A stretch of DNA of 64,000 bases from positions 17,597,164 through 17,661,163 of the forward strand of contig CM055074.1 of NCBI GenBank assembly GCA_029204045.2, given 5' to 3'. Shown piece after piece: positions 21,201 through 31,566 of the stretch (within the stretch, counting starts at the first letter, position 1; every line of letters begins with the position of its first letter). A program made the position numbers and the translations under genes. Origin of the DNA: Tillandsia leiboldiana (Eukaryota > Streptophyta > Magnoliopsida > Poales > Bromeliaceae). The notes below the pieces were generated by a model. The model was not told where the DNA came from, did no database searches, and was given only the letters and a program-made list of their open reading frames with translations.

Positions 21201-22500
21201 TGCTTTACTCGTGTGGGTAGCTCCCCTCGAGTGCCGCTCCGGAGTAGGCTTCAGACCGTGTTGGGTTCCGGTCAGACCGTGCTGGGTTCCGGTCAGACCG
21301 TGTTGGGTGCCGGTCAGACCGTGTTGGGTTCCGGTCATTTGGACAGTGGAGATACTGAGTTCGGGAGATTGGTGACAGAGCAGGCAGTACCGGGTTTTAT
21401 ACCGGTTCATTCGATTGGGTTTATTTCGGTCAAATGCTTTTATTGTTACACTCGTGCCTGGGGGCCGAGTGCAGACTGGTAGTTGAGTTTAGATCAGTGC
21501 TAGTATTATTGAGAGCCGTCTGGTTGACGGTGGTCCCGTGTCGTTGAGAGTACTTTGACCGCTGTGTGAGAGGTTGAGCATCATGATTCTATCCGTTCTG
21601 ATAGAGAGCGTGGATTTTGACCATAGCCTGCATGAGCCACTACTCGATAGCGAGCTAGTCCGTTTGGACGCCCTACGTAATTCCTGCTTGTCAGCGGGAG
21701 GTGGTTGTAGGTGGGCGCAGGTTTGACTGGACCAGATGTGGCAGTCAGCTCGATTGGGTCGATGGTGCACTTCATGTGCTAGTGGTTGCATACCACTGTT
21801 TGGTTCTCCCCCTTTTAGCCTTTAGTTAGGGGCAGGGTAGCTGTTGAGAGTCTCCAGCTTACTCATTTCAGTCTTATGACTTGGGTTAGTTTTTGTCTCT
21901 TGAGGACTTGGTGGGCAGACCGTCGGGTCTGGCGGTGGTACCCACTGAGAACTCCCTTTTTGGTGTAGTTCTCACACCCTTTGGGGGTTCCCCCCCCCCC
22001 CCCCCCCCCCCTTTTTTTCTCTCCTCTCCTTTGTTTTGCAGAGTCTTAGCGGGTGTTGCTGACTCTGCGGTTGTTGATCGAAGCGAGGGAGTCGCGAGCT
22101 AGATCCCTACCCGTCGTTGGAGAGTAGCGGTACCCCTTCAGAGGAGATCATCAGTAGATTAGTTGTTTCTTTTTCCTCTTTTGAGCGACTGTTGTAGTGA
22201 GGACATTTTGTATTGAGAGACTGTACACTGTTGTATTTATTAGAGTTACCTCCCGGTTGGGTTCAGAGCTGGTATTTGAGGATATTATTTTATTATTATT
22301 TTTGGGGAGGCGAACATTGTTGTATTATTTCCAGTTGTACAGTAATTGATTTTAGTTACAGCAGACTTTTATTTATAGCTCTGATATCTGTCCAGTTGTA
22401 GTACTTTTCTTGCAGGTAGGACGCTTCGCTTATGCAGGTTGGCATAGGTGGCGGATCTGTTGGCGGGCCCGGGTCGCAGTTTCGACCCCGGGGCGTGACA
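18241..22500 (+). repeat. Solo LTR of a gypsy element (C-type family), 4.26 kb, TSD GTTAT
   Basis: It runs TGTAGAATACC...GGGGCGTGACA and is flanked by the same five bases GTTAT (18236-18240 and 22501-22505). The start resembles the LTR of element C read on minus (TGTAAAGTACC...). No PBS, PPT or coding interior accompanies it, so internal recombination has left a solo LTR. Inside are a roughly 160-bp duplication (phased at 18496 and 18656), runs of 19 C (19034-19052) and 22 C (21990-22011), a CpG-dense tract (about 19245-19640) and a 21-bp tandem repeat (21251-21336). The long open frames in the CpG-dense tract are compositional, not genes. Confidence 0.85.
21251..21336 (+). repeat. 21-bp tandem repeat, four copies
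   Basis: TCAGACCGTG recurs at 21251, 21272, 21293 and 21314, with a nearly identical 21-bp unit. It lies inside the solo LTR; the related LTR end at 22501-24057 has no such array. Confidence 0.9.
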
Positions 22501-24057
22501 GTTATAGTACTTGGTTATGGACGGCAGGGTATTGCGGCAACCGCGGATATTGGGTGGTTAACCGGATATTATTATTTATCAGATTGGGTATCATATTTTC
22601 CTCTAGTGGATGGAGTTTCCACTTATCGTTTACTGTTGTTTCAGTTTGGGGATCGGGTTTCTCTTTAGTGGAGGGTTTTTCCCACTTTGATCATTGTCAT
22701 GATCCAGTCCTGCTATACAGTGATACTCGATACAGAGATACTTGTGATACTGAAGACAGAGTTACTTTACTCGTGTGGGTCGCTCCCCTCGAGTGCCACT
22801 CCGGAGGTAGGCCTCAGACCGAGCCATGTGTGCAGGTCTGATACTCATTTTGGGATGCGAGCCTTGTGTGCCGATCCCGCGGATTCGAGCCGTGTGTGCA
22901 GATTCCGCTATTGACAGACTTTGAGTCCTTGAGACTCATTCTTTGCATCGGTGTTATGCATAGGCTGGCATACCCAATGCGGCAGGCAGAGCAGGCAGTA
23001 CCAGTGTTTACTGGTGATGAGATTGAGTTTATTCAGGCAGACACTTTTATTGTTGCACTCGTGCCTGGGGGCCGAGTGGAGTCTAGTAGCTGTGATTAGA
23101 CTAGTGCTAGTGTTGTTGGGAGCCGTGTGGGTTGACGGTGATCCCGTGTCGTTGAGAGTACTTCGACCATTATGCGGGATGTTGAGGATCTTGAGTCTAT
23201 CCGTTCTGAGAGAGAGCGTGGATTTCGACTATAGCCTGCATGAGCTCCTATTCGATAGCGAGTTCGTCTGTTTGGACACCCTACGTAATTCCTGCCCGTC
23301 AGCGGGAGGTGGTTGTAGGTGGGCGCAGGTTTGACTGGACCCGATGTGGCAGTCAGCTCGATTGGGTCGATTGAGCACCTCGTGTGCGAGTGTTGCATAT
23401 CTTTATCAGAGTTTCACCATTTGATCATTTAGATAGAGGCATGATAGCTGTTGAGTGTCTCCAGCTTTCTTGTTCAGTTTTTACTGCATTGGTTATCTTA
23501 TGCCTCTAGTGGACTTAGTGGGCAGATCGTCGGGCCTGGCGGTGGTACCCACTGAGAACTCCCTTTTGGTGTAGTTCTCACACCCTTTGGGGGTTTTCCC
23601 CCTCCCTTTCTTTTCTCTCCTTTGTTTTGCAGAGTCTTAGCGGGTGTTGCTGATTCTGCGGTTGTTGATCGAGGTGAGGGAGTCGCGAGCTAGATCCCTA
23701 CCCGTCGTTGGAGAGTAGCGGTACCCCTTCAGAGGAGATCTTTCGTAGACTGGTCATTTTATTTTCTCTTTTGAGAGACTGATGTAGTGAGGATATATTT
23801 TGTATCGAGAGACTGTACACTGATTTTGTATATGAGGATATTGTATGGTTATCATTTTGGGAGATGGACATTGTTGTATTATTTCCAGTTGTACAGTGAT
23901 TGATTTTAGTTATACAGCAGATTTTCATTTATAGCTCTGATATCTGTTAGCTGTAGTACTTATCTTGCAGGTAGGACGCTGCGCCTATGCGGGGTTTGGC
24001 ATGGGTGGCGGATCTGTTGGCGAGCCCAGGTCGGAGTTTCGACCCCGGGGCGTGACA
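22501..24057 (+). repeat. Gypsy LTR fragment (right part, host of the solo LTR)
   Basis: It is a second copy, about 1.55 kb, of the LTR 3' portion also seen at about 20960-22500. It ends with the same GACCCCGGGGCGTGACA terminus at 24057. The duplicate GTTAT at its left edge marks the insertion point of the solo LTR. Confidence 0.85.
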
Positions 24058-24629
24058 GGTGGAATAGTTAGAAAGGCGGTGAATCGCTCACCGCCTTTAG
24101 CTTTCCTAGTTAAAGGCGGTGAATCGCTCACCGCCTTTTGCTTTCCTAGTTAAAGGCGGTGAATCGTTCATCGCCTTCTGCCATTCAGGTTAAAGGCGGT
24201 GAATGATTCATCGCCTTATGTTTTATCTTAAAGGTGGTGAATCGTTCACCGCCTTATGTTTTGTCTTAAAGGCAATTAACGATTCACCGTCTTTAAGAGA
24301 TTTATCCAATTTTGTGAAATCGGCTAAGTTGGAAAAATATAGTTAAAGGCAATGAATCGTTCGCCGCCTTCTTCTTTGTCTTAAAGGTGGTGAACGATTC
24401 ACCGCCTTTAAAAGACTTAGCCAACTTTGTGAAATCGAATAAGTTGGAAAAATATAGTTAAAGGCCGTGAATCGTTTACCGTCTTTGTTTTTGTCTTAAA
24501 GGTGGCGAACGATCCACCGCCTTTAAGAGACTTAGCCAATTTTGTGAAAACGAATAATATAGCTAGGGACGGTGAATCGTTCACCGACTTTAGAAGGCGA
24601 TGAACGATTCACCGTCTTTATAGGGTTTT
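24058..24629. repeat. Cluster of palindromic GGCGGTGA/TCACCGCC repeats (left part)
   Basis: About ten copies of a near-perfect palindrome built from AAAGGCGGTGA, a short centre such as ATCGT, and TCACCGCCTTT recur roughly every 40-60 bp. A second inverted motif (TTAGCCAA / TTGGAAAAATATAG context) lies between some copies. Such inverted subterminal repeats are typical of plant CACTA elements, and the CACTA at 58065 has an analogous ACGACGG/CCGTCGT set. No terminal CACTA sequence is found here, so that assignment is inference. It continues at 26633 beyond a solo LTR. Confidence 0.7.
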
Positions 24630-26632
24630 TGTCACACCCCGGGAGAGGTTTAATAGCGGAGGGTTGAATACCACCATTCAACAACGTCCCCAACCTCGGT
24701 TTGGTTACCCACCTCAACCGGCGATGAAATTGGAGCCTGAAAACCTTTCAAAAGCCCCCTCAACCTTGTCCGGATGAAAACGGCGGACCCCTCGGTGGCG
24801 AAAGAAGAGTTCGGGCCCCTACCGCTATGTCTACGATACCCGAAATGAAAAACGAAGAAAAATACCTCCTGACGGTAAAATACATCAAAAACCATCATCA
24901 AAAACACACCCGGAAGTCAATTTCGAAATTCTAGGGTCAAACCGGGATTCCGACGGTGAAAACGGCGATAAAATCGCTCGATGGAGCGACCTTGGCGGCG
25001 GCGCGGAGCGATAGCAGTAAAACCAAGCGGTGGCGGCAAAAACTTATGCGGCGGCAAGCAAAAGCAGCGGCGGCGCCTGAGGGGTCGACTAAGTGGCGGC
25101 GGCGCGCAGGCAATGTTTCGCGGCTACAAGGCGGCGCACATGGGCTGGCTGCGGGCGGCTGCAAGCATGCGGGTGCGGGCGCTTGGCGGCGAGACAGCGC
25201 GCATGCAGCAAAGCGGCACGGGCGGCAGTAGGGTGGGCGTGCGGCGGCAGCAGAGCAAGCGGCGCGCGGTGCTGGCAGTAGGGCAGGCGCGGGCGGTAGC
25301 AGGACAAGCGGCGCGCGGCGCTGGCTGTCCTGGCATTGCGACACTGGGCCTGCGGCGTGGCGCGTGACTGCGGGTCTACGAGTGTGCGCTAGCGGCTGCG
25401 CATGCAGCATGGCTGCAAGCGGGCGGCGCCCATGCCGTGCGGCGCGCGGTGCGGGCGCTGCAGGGCTGGCGCGCGGTGCGGGCGCTGCAGGGCTGGCACG
25501 CGCGGCTAGCAAGCGGGCTGGCGGGCTTGTGGTGCAGCCCAGCATAGCAATGCGGCGTGGTGCGGTGCGACGCCCCGTACGGGCAGCGCGCTAGTGGCAA
25601 GGCAGTGGCGCAACGCGGTACCTTATGCGATCAACGGCGTGGCGCGACGTGGCTTGCGGAGTGGCGGCGTGCGGTACGGCTAAGCGAGCGGTGGTGCGCG
25701 GTGCGGCTAAGCGAGCGGCGGCGGCGACCTCCGTCAAGACAAAGTCTAAAGCCCGGCACGGCGACGACGGCCTAGCGACTTCGTTAACAGCGGTGGCGGC
25801 CTCCCGTCAAATCCGACGGCGGCGGTGGCCTCCCGTTTCATCCGACGGCGGCGGCGGCCTCCCGTTTCATCCGACGGTGGTGGCGGCGTCCTCCCGTCAA
25901 ATCCGACGGCGGCGGCGGCCTCTCGTCTACGTCAACGGTGACGGCGGCGGCTCCGCTCAATCTCTCACTCTGATGGAAATCCCAAGAAACCCAACGAAAG
26001 CACGAAAAACCTCATGAAATCGAAAACGGAGTTAACGAAGAGCCAGGAACCAACCTTTTACCGACGGGGAAGACGATGCGATGCCCGAACCCGCTCCCCG
26101 ATCCCTGGTCTCCGACGGTGATGGCGCTCACGAACCCGATCTCTAATGATGACGACGTTTCCAATTTCGATCTCCGACACGCACAACGAGGAAGAAGATG
26201 AATCTCTTTTTTTTCAAAAATGAAAAACGGAGGTTTTCTTGCTTCTTTTTCTCTAACATGTAAAATAAAACCGATCCCCGAATACCTTATATTTATAAGA
26301 GAATTTGTAACCGCTTTAACCATTTTGATCTTTTGTAACTTATTTTTTGTCGATTTGTTTGCCAAATTTATCGAAACGCCCCTCATGCATCGGCACAAAT
26401 TTTAAAGCACCCTACACCATTAATGGATGTTTAAAAACCTTTTTAACCGATTAACTTTGAAACATCGTACCGGAAGATCCGTTCATCGAATTTTCGAGCC
26501 GATCGCACCACTGTTCTCCGTTTAACAAGCTCTACAACATGAAAATCAAAACCAATAAAATCGATAAAAGCGAAAAATACGCAAAATGACACACACCGAA
26601 AGTGACTCAAAGGAAAAATCGTGGGCACTACT
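24630..26632 (-). repeat. Solo LTR, 2.0 kb, minus orientation, TSD GTTTT
   Basis: On plus it starts TGTCACACCCCGGG and ends CACTACT at 26632, flanked by GTTTT at 24625-24629 and 26633-26637. Joining the flanks restores a plausible palindromic-repeat sequence. On minus the LTR would begin AGTAGTGCCC, one base from the usual TG. A minus-strand TATA-type box lies near 26285-26297. The interior 24960-25960 is a CpG-rich tract of GGCGGC runs whose long frames are not genes. Confidence 0.75.
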
Positions 26633-26700
26633 GTTTTAGTAAAAGTGATGAATCGATCATTCACCGTCTTTAAGAATGCGGTGAACGATTCACCGCCTTC
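26633..26700. repeat. Palindromic repeat cluster (right part)
   Basis: It continues the 24058-24629 cluster after the solo LTR, with two further GTGAATGATC/GGTGAACGATTCACCGCC-type palindromes. The terminus against the unique DNA at about 26700 shows no recognisable terminal inverted repeat. Confidence 0.65.
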
Positions 26701-28423
26701 TGAAGATTACACCTACGTGGCGCTGTCTTGGTGAAAGTAGGGTTAGTTTATTTAATAATTTTTATATAAAATTATTTTGCTAATTATAATATTTTTAAAG
26801 ATTATTTTGAAAAAAAAATTCTGATAATTATGCTTGATTTCTACAAAAAATAATTTTTTGACATCAAGAAAACTCACCTATATGGTGGCATATATCTTTT
26901 ATTGTTTGTTGAACAATTGACTAATGCTAATCGCTTTAAACTGATGGGATATGAATTTAGATGATTTGTTTTAAAATTTTGAAAAGTTTGGATGGTAAAT
27001 TTATAATTTTAAAATTTTCGATGACTATCTATAAAATGGATGAAAATTTGGATGATTGTGATGCATTTACCTTTATTTATTACAAGTTGCACCTAATCAT
27101 TTTAAGAAAGAGATTCCTTTGTGAGAGAGGACCACTCGTATTATTATGTTATCACACTTATAAGGCTGGCGTGTACCATGAGGGCGCAACAGAGTGAATC
27201 CTACTGTGCAGCAGCACAAGAGACAAATTTGGCTTCCTCTTGCAAATAATATAGTTTTTTTTTTAAAAAAAAAGAAGAAAACACATGATATTAGTTTTAT
27301 TTCCCCCAAATAAATATAATATTGGCACAACAGAGTGAATGATACGGCGCACCAAAGAGACAAATTTAGCGTCCTCTTGGTGATAATATAGCCTATTGTT
27401 TTTTCCCAATAATATTAATGTAACGTGATCCTTCTACTTTTTACTCAAAAACACTTTAGTTTCTAGATTTTATATATGTTACATTTTTTGCTTCTAACCG
27501 TAGAACCAACTCTATCTTATAAGACAATCATTTTTCCATTCTCTTGTAAATAAAGTAAATAAGGTTAAGCAAACCATTTTACGACAAAATTAAATTAAAA
27601 GAATATATAAAAGTTTTAAAAGTAAAATGTTTAATTAAAAAGTACAAAGATCAAATAGCAAGGAACACTAATAACCTGGGTGTAAACTTTACATCCTAAA
27701 AGTAGGATATATAAATGACATTGCTCATTTTTTTTTTTTGAAAGAAAATTGTTAGTTGTACATGAACCCCCGATAGAGGGTCTACTTCACCCTTGATCTA
27801 AGGGTTGATAATTTTTTTTTGCGATTTTAGTAAAAAAATAATAATAGCAAGGGCCACAAATATTTTACTGTGTAAACTTCACACGCTAAAAATAGGATGT
27901 ATGGATAATATTGTTCAACTTTTTAAATTGTTGTAATTTAATTTTTATAGTTCAGTTAATTTGCGCCATCACCTTTATATTTGATGTGAGTAGGTTACTA
28001 ATTAATGATGCATATGATAGTATTGACTATCAATGACATGATAATAATTAAGATGCCCTAGCACATTAACATCCAATCAAATAAATTTGATAAAAATATT
28101 TAATTGAAACAATCTAAAAAATATATGTAAAAAATTATACCAAATTAAAATTTGAGCCAATTAATTATCACCGGCCTTGCAGTTTGAGGACCAAAGTGTA
28201 ACTTAGCCCAAAATTTAAGTCATATTTGAGGCCTCTTTCTATCTGTTTGCTTTTCTGAATAAAAGAAAAAACAAAAATGGAACAAGAAAATCCAATAATT
28301 TAAAGAGTTCTACATAGTTTTCACTCACTAAAGAGATTGGTATAACAATTTAAGTTAAACTCTTGAATTATAGACCTACTATATATTATACATTAGCCAA
28401 TCACATTAATAAAATGTGATCTC
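26701..28423. other. AT-rich intergenic DNA downstream of the OVATE gene
   Basis: No gene is seen. It holds an imperfect direct repeat of about 70 bp (27184-27254 and 27324-27391, sharing CAACAGAGTGAAT, AGAGACAAATTT and CCTCTT...AATAATATAG) and another of about 45 bp (about 27681 and 27871, around GTAAACTT and TAGGAT). These may be remnants of small transposons; no terminal repeats were found. Confidence 0.55.
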
Positions 28424-28528
28424 TTACTTGAACAGAAAGCTAAAAGAACCATTACCCTTCTCCTCATGAATACCAAAGCAAAAAGAAGAAAAAGGAGAAC
28501 AAGGAGTAGTAGTAGTAGTAGTAGTAGT

Positions 28529-28559
<31 letters not shown>

Positions 28560-29104
28560 GCAAGTGACACAAGCAAATCCACAAAAGCACCAACAATGAA
28601 CCCATGAGTCTTCTCACCATTAGCCTTCAAATACCACCCAAGCATCTCCTCAAGCCAATCCCAACCCTTCACTCCATGAGCCATTATCATCTCCTCCATC
28701 GACCTCCGGAAATCGCCATAGAAGTCCTTCGAGTCGACCGCCATGGCAACGCCGCCTTCGAACTGGTCGACCGGGTCCACCCGATGGCTTTTTATCTCCA
28801 TTATGGAGTTTGTGCACCCCGGCTCGAAGAATAGCCGGTCAGCAGACCTGAGCCCCCGAATGACTGCCTCCACGACCGCGTCGCTCCCCGACAATTCGGA
28901 GACCGTCGAGAAGCTCTCCGAATCAGCGGTCGATGAGTTGGTGAAGCGGCACGAGTCTGTCAAGTCGAAGTAAGTCGGGTTCATGGTCATGAAGGAATGA
29001 GCAGCCTTTTGTTGCTTGCAAGAAGGCCAAGGAGTACTTGAAACAGAAGAAAATGAGGATGAGGTAGTACTGAAGAGAGAGGTAGAGCCATGTTTCTTAG
29101 CCAT
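28424..29104 (-). CDS. OVATE family protein (putative transcriptional repressor)
   Basis: A 226-residue intronless gene, ATG at 29104, stop at 28426-28424. The OVATE (DUF623) domain spans about residues 120-182, with the conserved run DFRRSMEEMIMAHGVKGWDW, then LEEMLGWYLKANGEKTHGFI and AFVDLLVSL. OVATE family proteins are plant-specific nuclear regulators that repress transcription and bind TALE homeodomain (KNOX/BELL) and TRM partners, influencing organ shape and cell elongation. Length and single exon suit the family, and the domain is closest in feel to the OFP13/15/16/18 type, with KxxWxWLEE. The domain is followed by Ser9-Thr8 (residues 184-200), encoded by a trinucleotide microsatellite, and a Phe/Ser-rich tail. 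The N-terminus is Ser/Thr-rich. This is the only intact cellular gene in the window. I give no member number because naming needs a phylogeny. Confidence 0.95.
28505..28558. repeat. (AGT)n(AGA)n microsatellite inside the OVATE gene
   Basis: Tandem AGT triplets followed by AGA triplets on plus encode the Ser9 and Thr8 homopolymer runs of the protein on minus. Length changes would stay in frame, so the locus may vary between individuals. Confidence 0.95.
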
Positions 29105-29202
29105 TACTATTCTTTTTCTTTTTGAAAGCTAGAAGGGAGAAGAGGTTGGTAATGTAGAAGGTATTTGCTAGGATATGTTTATGTTGTGGACATAGGATGA
29201 TG

Positions 29203-29214
29203 CTTTTATATATA
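29203..29214 (-). promoter_or_regulatory. TATA box of the OVATE gene
   Basis: TATATATAAAAG on the minus strand, about 100 bp upstream of the ATG at 29104. This leaves room for a short 5' UTR of about 60-75 nt. It is the best TATA match in the upstream interval. Confidence 0.7.
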
Positions 29215-29258
29215 GGAGGATGGAATATTGTGCTTAATTTGCTTTGGATTTCATTTTA

Positions 29259-29724
29259 GGGAAAATTGTACAAAGACCACTGAGCTCTACCACTTTAGTA
29301 AACAGACACCTCAACATTTAACATACATGATTAAAATCTTTAAACTTTATTAGCTAATAGTTCAGTTAACCCTTTTGATTAGATATCTTGCATATAATGT
29401 TATAAAACTTTAAAACACAATTTTTTTTTATTTTTTTGTGAAAAAGCAATAAAAATTGAAGATATATAGTTTCACCCTATTTTTGAATCCTTAATTATTG
29501 AAACAAAATTTTTTTAAAAAATATATATTTTTGTGTTCAAAGCTTTACAATATTATGTACAAGATGTGTGATGAAAACTACTGTTTAGTCAATAACTTAG
29601 CTTGCTGAGTGATTTCTATTAAACAATTTGATCAAGCTTGCAATGTTTAACTGTCAAAATTTAAAATTTAAAAATTTATAATGCAAAACTGCATAAGTTG
29701 GAGGGTTCTTTGTACGCTTTCCCC
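29259..29724. mobile_element. MITE (Tourist-like) with 3-bp TTA target duplication, in the OVATE promoter
   Basis: A 466-bp AT-rich element without coding capacity. The left end GGGAAAATTGTACAAAGACC and the reverse complement of the right end (GGGGAAAGCGTACAAAGAAC) form imperfect terminal inverted repeats of about 22-25 bp. TTA flanks both sides (29256-29258 and 29725-29727), the duplication typical of PIF/Harbinger MITEs. It sits 45 bp upstream of the OVATE TATA box. Confidence 0.7.
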
Positions 29725-29727
29725 TTA

Positions 29728-31566
29728 ATTTTTTTAAATGGGAGTGTGGGAGGGAAAATGGAAGGAAGAAGCCAAAAAGGGGTTGTGGGGTGCCACGCGT
29801 GGGCAATCATTGAAGAGTGGTTGCTTTATATTCCGAAGAGATGTGATTATTTTATTTCATTTTTATTTCAAAATTTTTCTAATTTCATTTTCAAAGTATT
29901 TTTGTGATAAGACGTACTACTCATCTTTGTTTTTCCAAAAACATGAAAGGCCACAACTTGATGTGCCTATCTGTCGTGTCTCAGGAGGGTTTGATTAAAT
30001 GGGAGTTCTTTTTATTGATGTGTTATATTGGTGTTTTGGTCTACTCAGCCTTTCTTCCAAAGAATTTCTTTCAAGGCGTCAATTAGGAACACTTTTTAAA
30101 TTTTGACCAACCATAGAGATTAATTTGAAAATTTGATTGAAGTTTCACTTATCTGTTAAGTATAGTTTAAGTTTCGTCTGTAATATTTCAATTGGCCAGT
30201 ATAATTAGATTGCTAACCGATATATTTGATTACAAGAATGTCAAAAAAATAAAAAAGAATATTAAATTTAGAGATAATCCGATTTGAACTCATAATTTAC
30301 ATTATGTCAATATAAGTTATATATCCTTACCCTATCCGGTCAGAAAATAGAATTAACAAATTCTAAGGCAAAGAACGAAGAAATTCAATACGGCACTATT
30401 TCGAGCTGGCTCATTTTGGCTATCTCTCGGTATGAATTTAAGAAGAAATAACGAATTAATCATCGTCGTCGAATATATAATTATTTTGTAGGTAAGTATG
30501 CTGAAATTCACGTCTTATTATGATTAGTAAAAAATTAAATCTCGCGGAGTAGGCTTAAAATTAACCTCTGCCAGGATGGGTAAATGTGAAACTGCAATTA
30601 ACTATTCTCACATGTGACACCTAAATGCAGTATCTTTTGCTGTTTGTAATCATAAAAAGATGACAAATTTCGCATCCCAGCAACAGTTCATAACTGTTTT
30701 TGCATGTTAAAATAAGATAAAAACAAGCCAATTTTGACAAAGACATAACACTATTTATTAAGCGCCCACTGGCCCAAATAAAGTTTATACTATTTCATAC
30801 CCACCCAAATGAAAAATCCCAAGTTTACTCAGAGTAAAGTTACTAGCATGCAGATCCAATACCAAGCACAAAATCCTCCTTTTGCTTGTCGAGGGGCCCA
30901 ATGTCCTTTTGCTAGGGTTCCACTGTACCTTTCCATGAAAGTTTCAGATATGATTCTCTGCGGTGGCGGAGATTTGACATCACAACTTCTTGTGTATGGC
31001 ATTTTCAGGGTGAATTGCACTACTAGTCCCTACAAACTCTTCATAGGTAAGGAGCCTATTTGGTTATATATAAAACTGTAAAAAATAATTTTCAATAAAA
31101 AAATATTTTTGATGAAAAATAATTTTATAATTTTTGACGAAAAGAAAATTAATTTTCAAACTTATTTGTTTGGTTTGTAGGAAAAATAAATAGAAAGCAT
31201 ATTTTATGTTTACTCCTATTATTTGATTATTTAAAAAATTTTATATAATTTGATATTATTTAAATCGCCACAATATTGCAACATTATAGTTTATTAATAG
31301 ATAATATGCTATTGGGTAATATATTAAATTTTTATGTAATATATTCTATTATATTAGAATATATTAATTTAATATTTATTAAATAGGAATAATATTTTAT
31401 ATATCTTTCAATACTTCGAAAATATTTTATTTACCCCTTTTTTTTCAAATATATCCGTAGTATATTTCTTCATTATTTAAAAATAACTTCACTAGTAAAA
31501 TCTCTTAAGTTATTTCGAATTAAATCCAGTTAAATTTGATCAAAATTTAAAAAATTAAAATACCTA
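29728..31566. other. AT-rich intergenic DNA
   Basis: No gene is supported. A 90-residue frame at 30809-31081 has no recognisable domain. Phrases such as GAATTGCACTACTAGTCCCT (about 31013) and GAGCCTATTTGGTTAT (about 31052) resemble ends of common plant MITEs, but I could not pair them with an opposite end. Confidence 0.5.

Noticed and set aside
21990..22011. Run of 22 C as a functional G-quadruplex site
   Set aside because: Homologous LTRs have TTTTCCCC at the same place, and run length is probably a sequencing or replication artefact; the same applies to 19034-19052.
24060..24600. Palindromic repeats as a CRISPR array
   Set aside because: Repeats are inverted and degenerate, intervals are themselves repeated, and the context is eukaryotic.
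24937..25545. 202-residue frame and neighbours, Ala/Pro/Arg-rich
   Set aside because: GGCGGC-rich segment of a solo LTR; composition artefact.
28393..28620. Leu-rich frame resembling a membrane or signal sequence
   Set aside because: A different minus-strand phase of the same trinucleotide repeat that encodes Ser/Thr in the OVATE gene; no independent support.
30809..31081. 90-residue frame as a small gene
   Set aside because: No domain, no promoter or splice support, and it overlaps MITE-like phrases.
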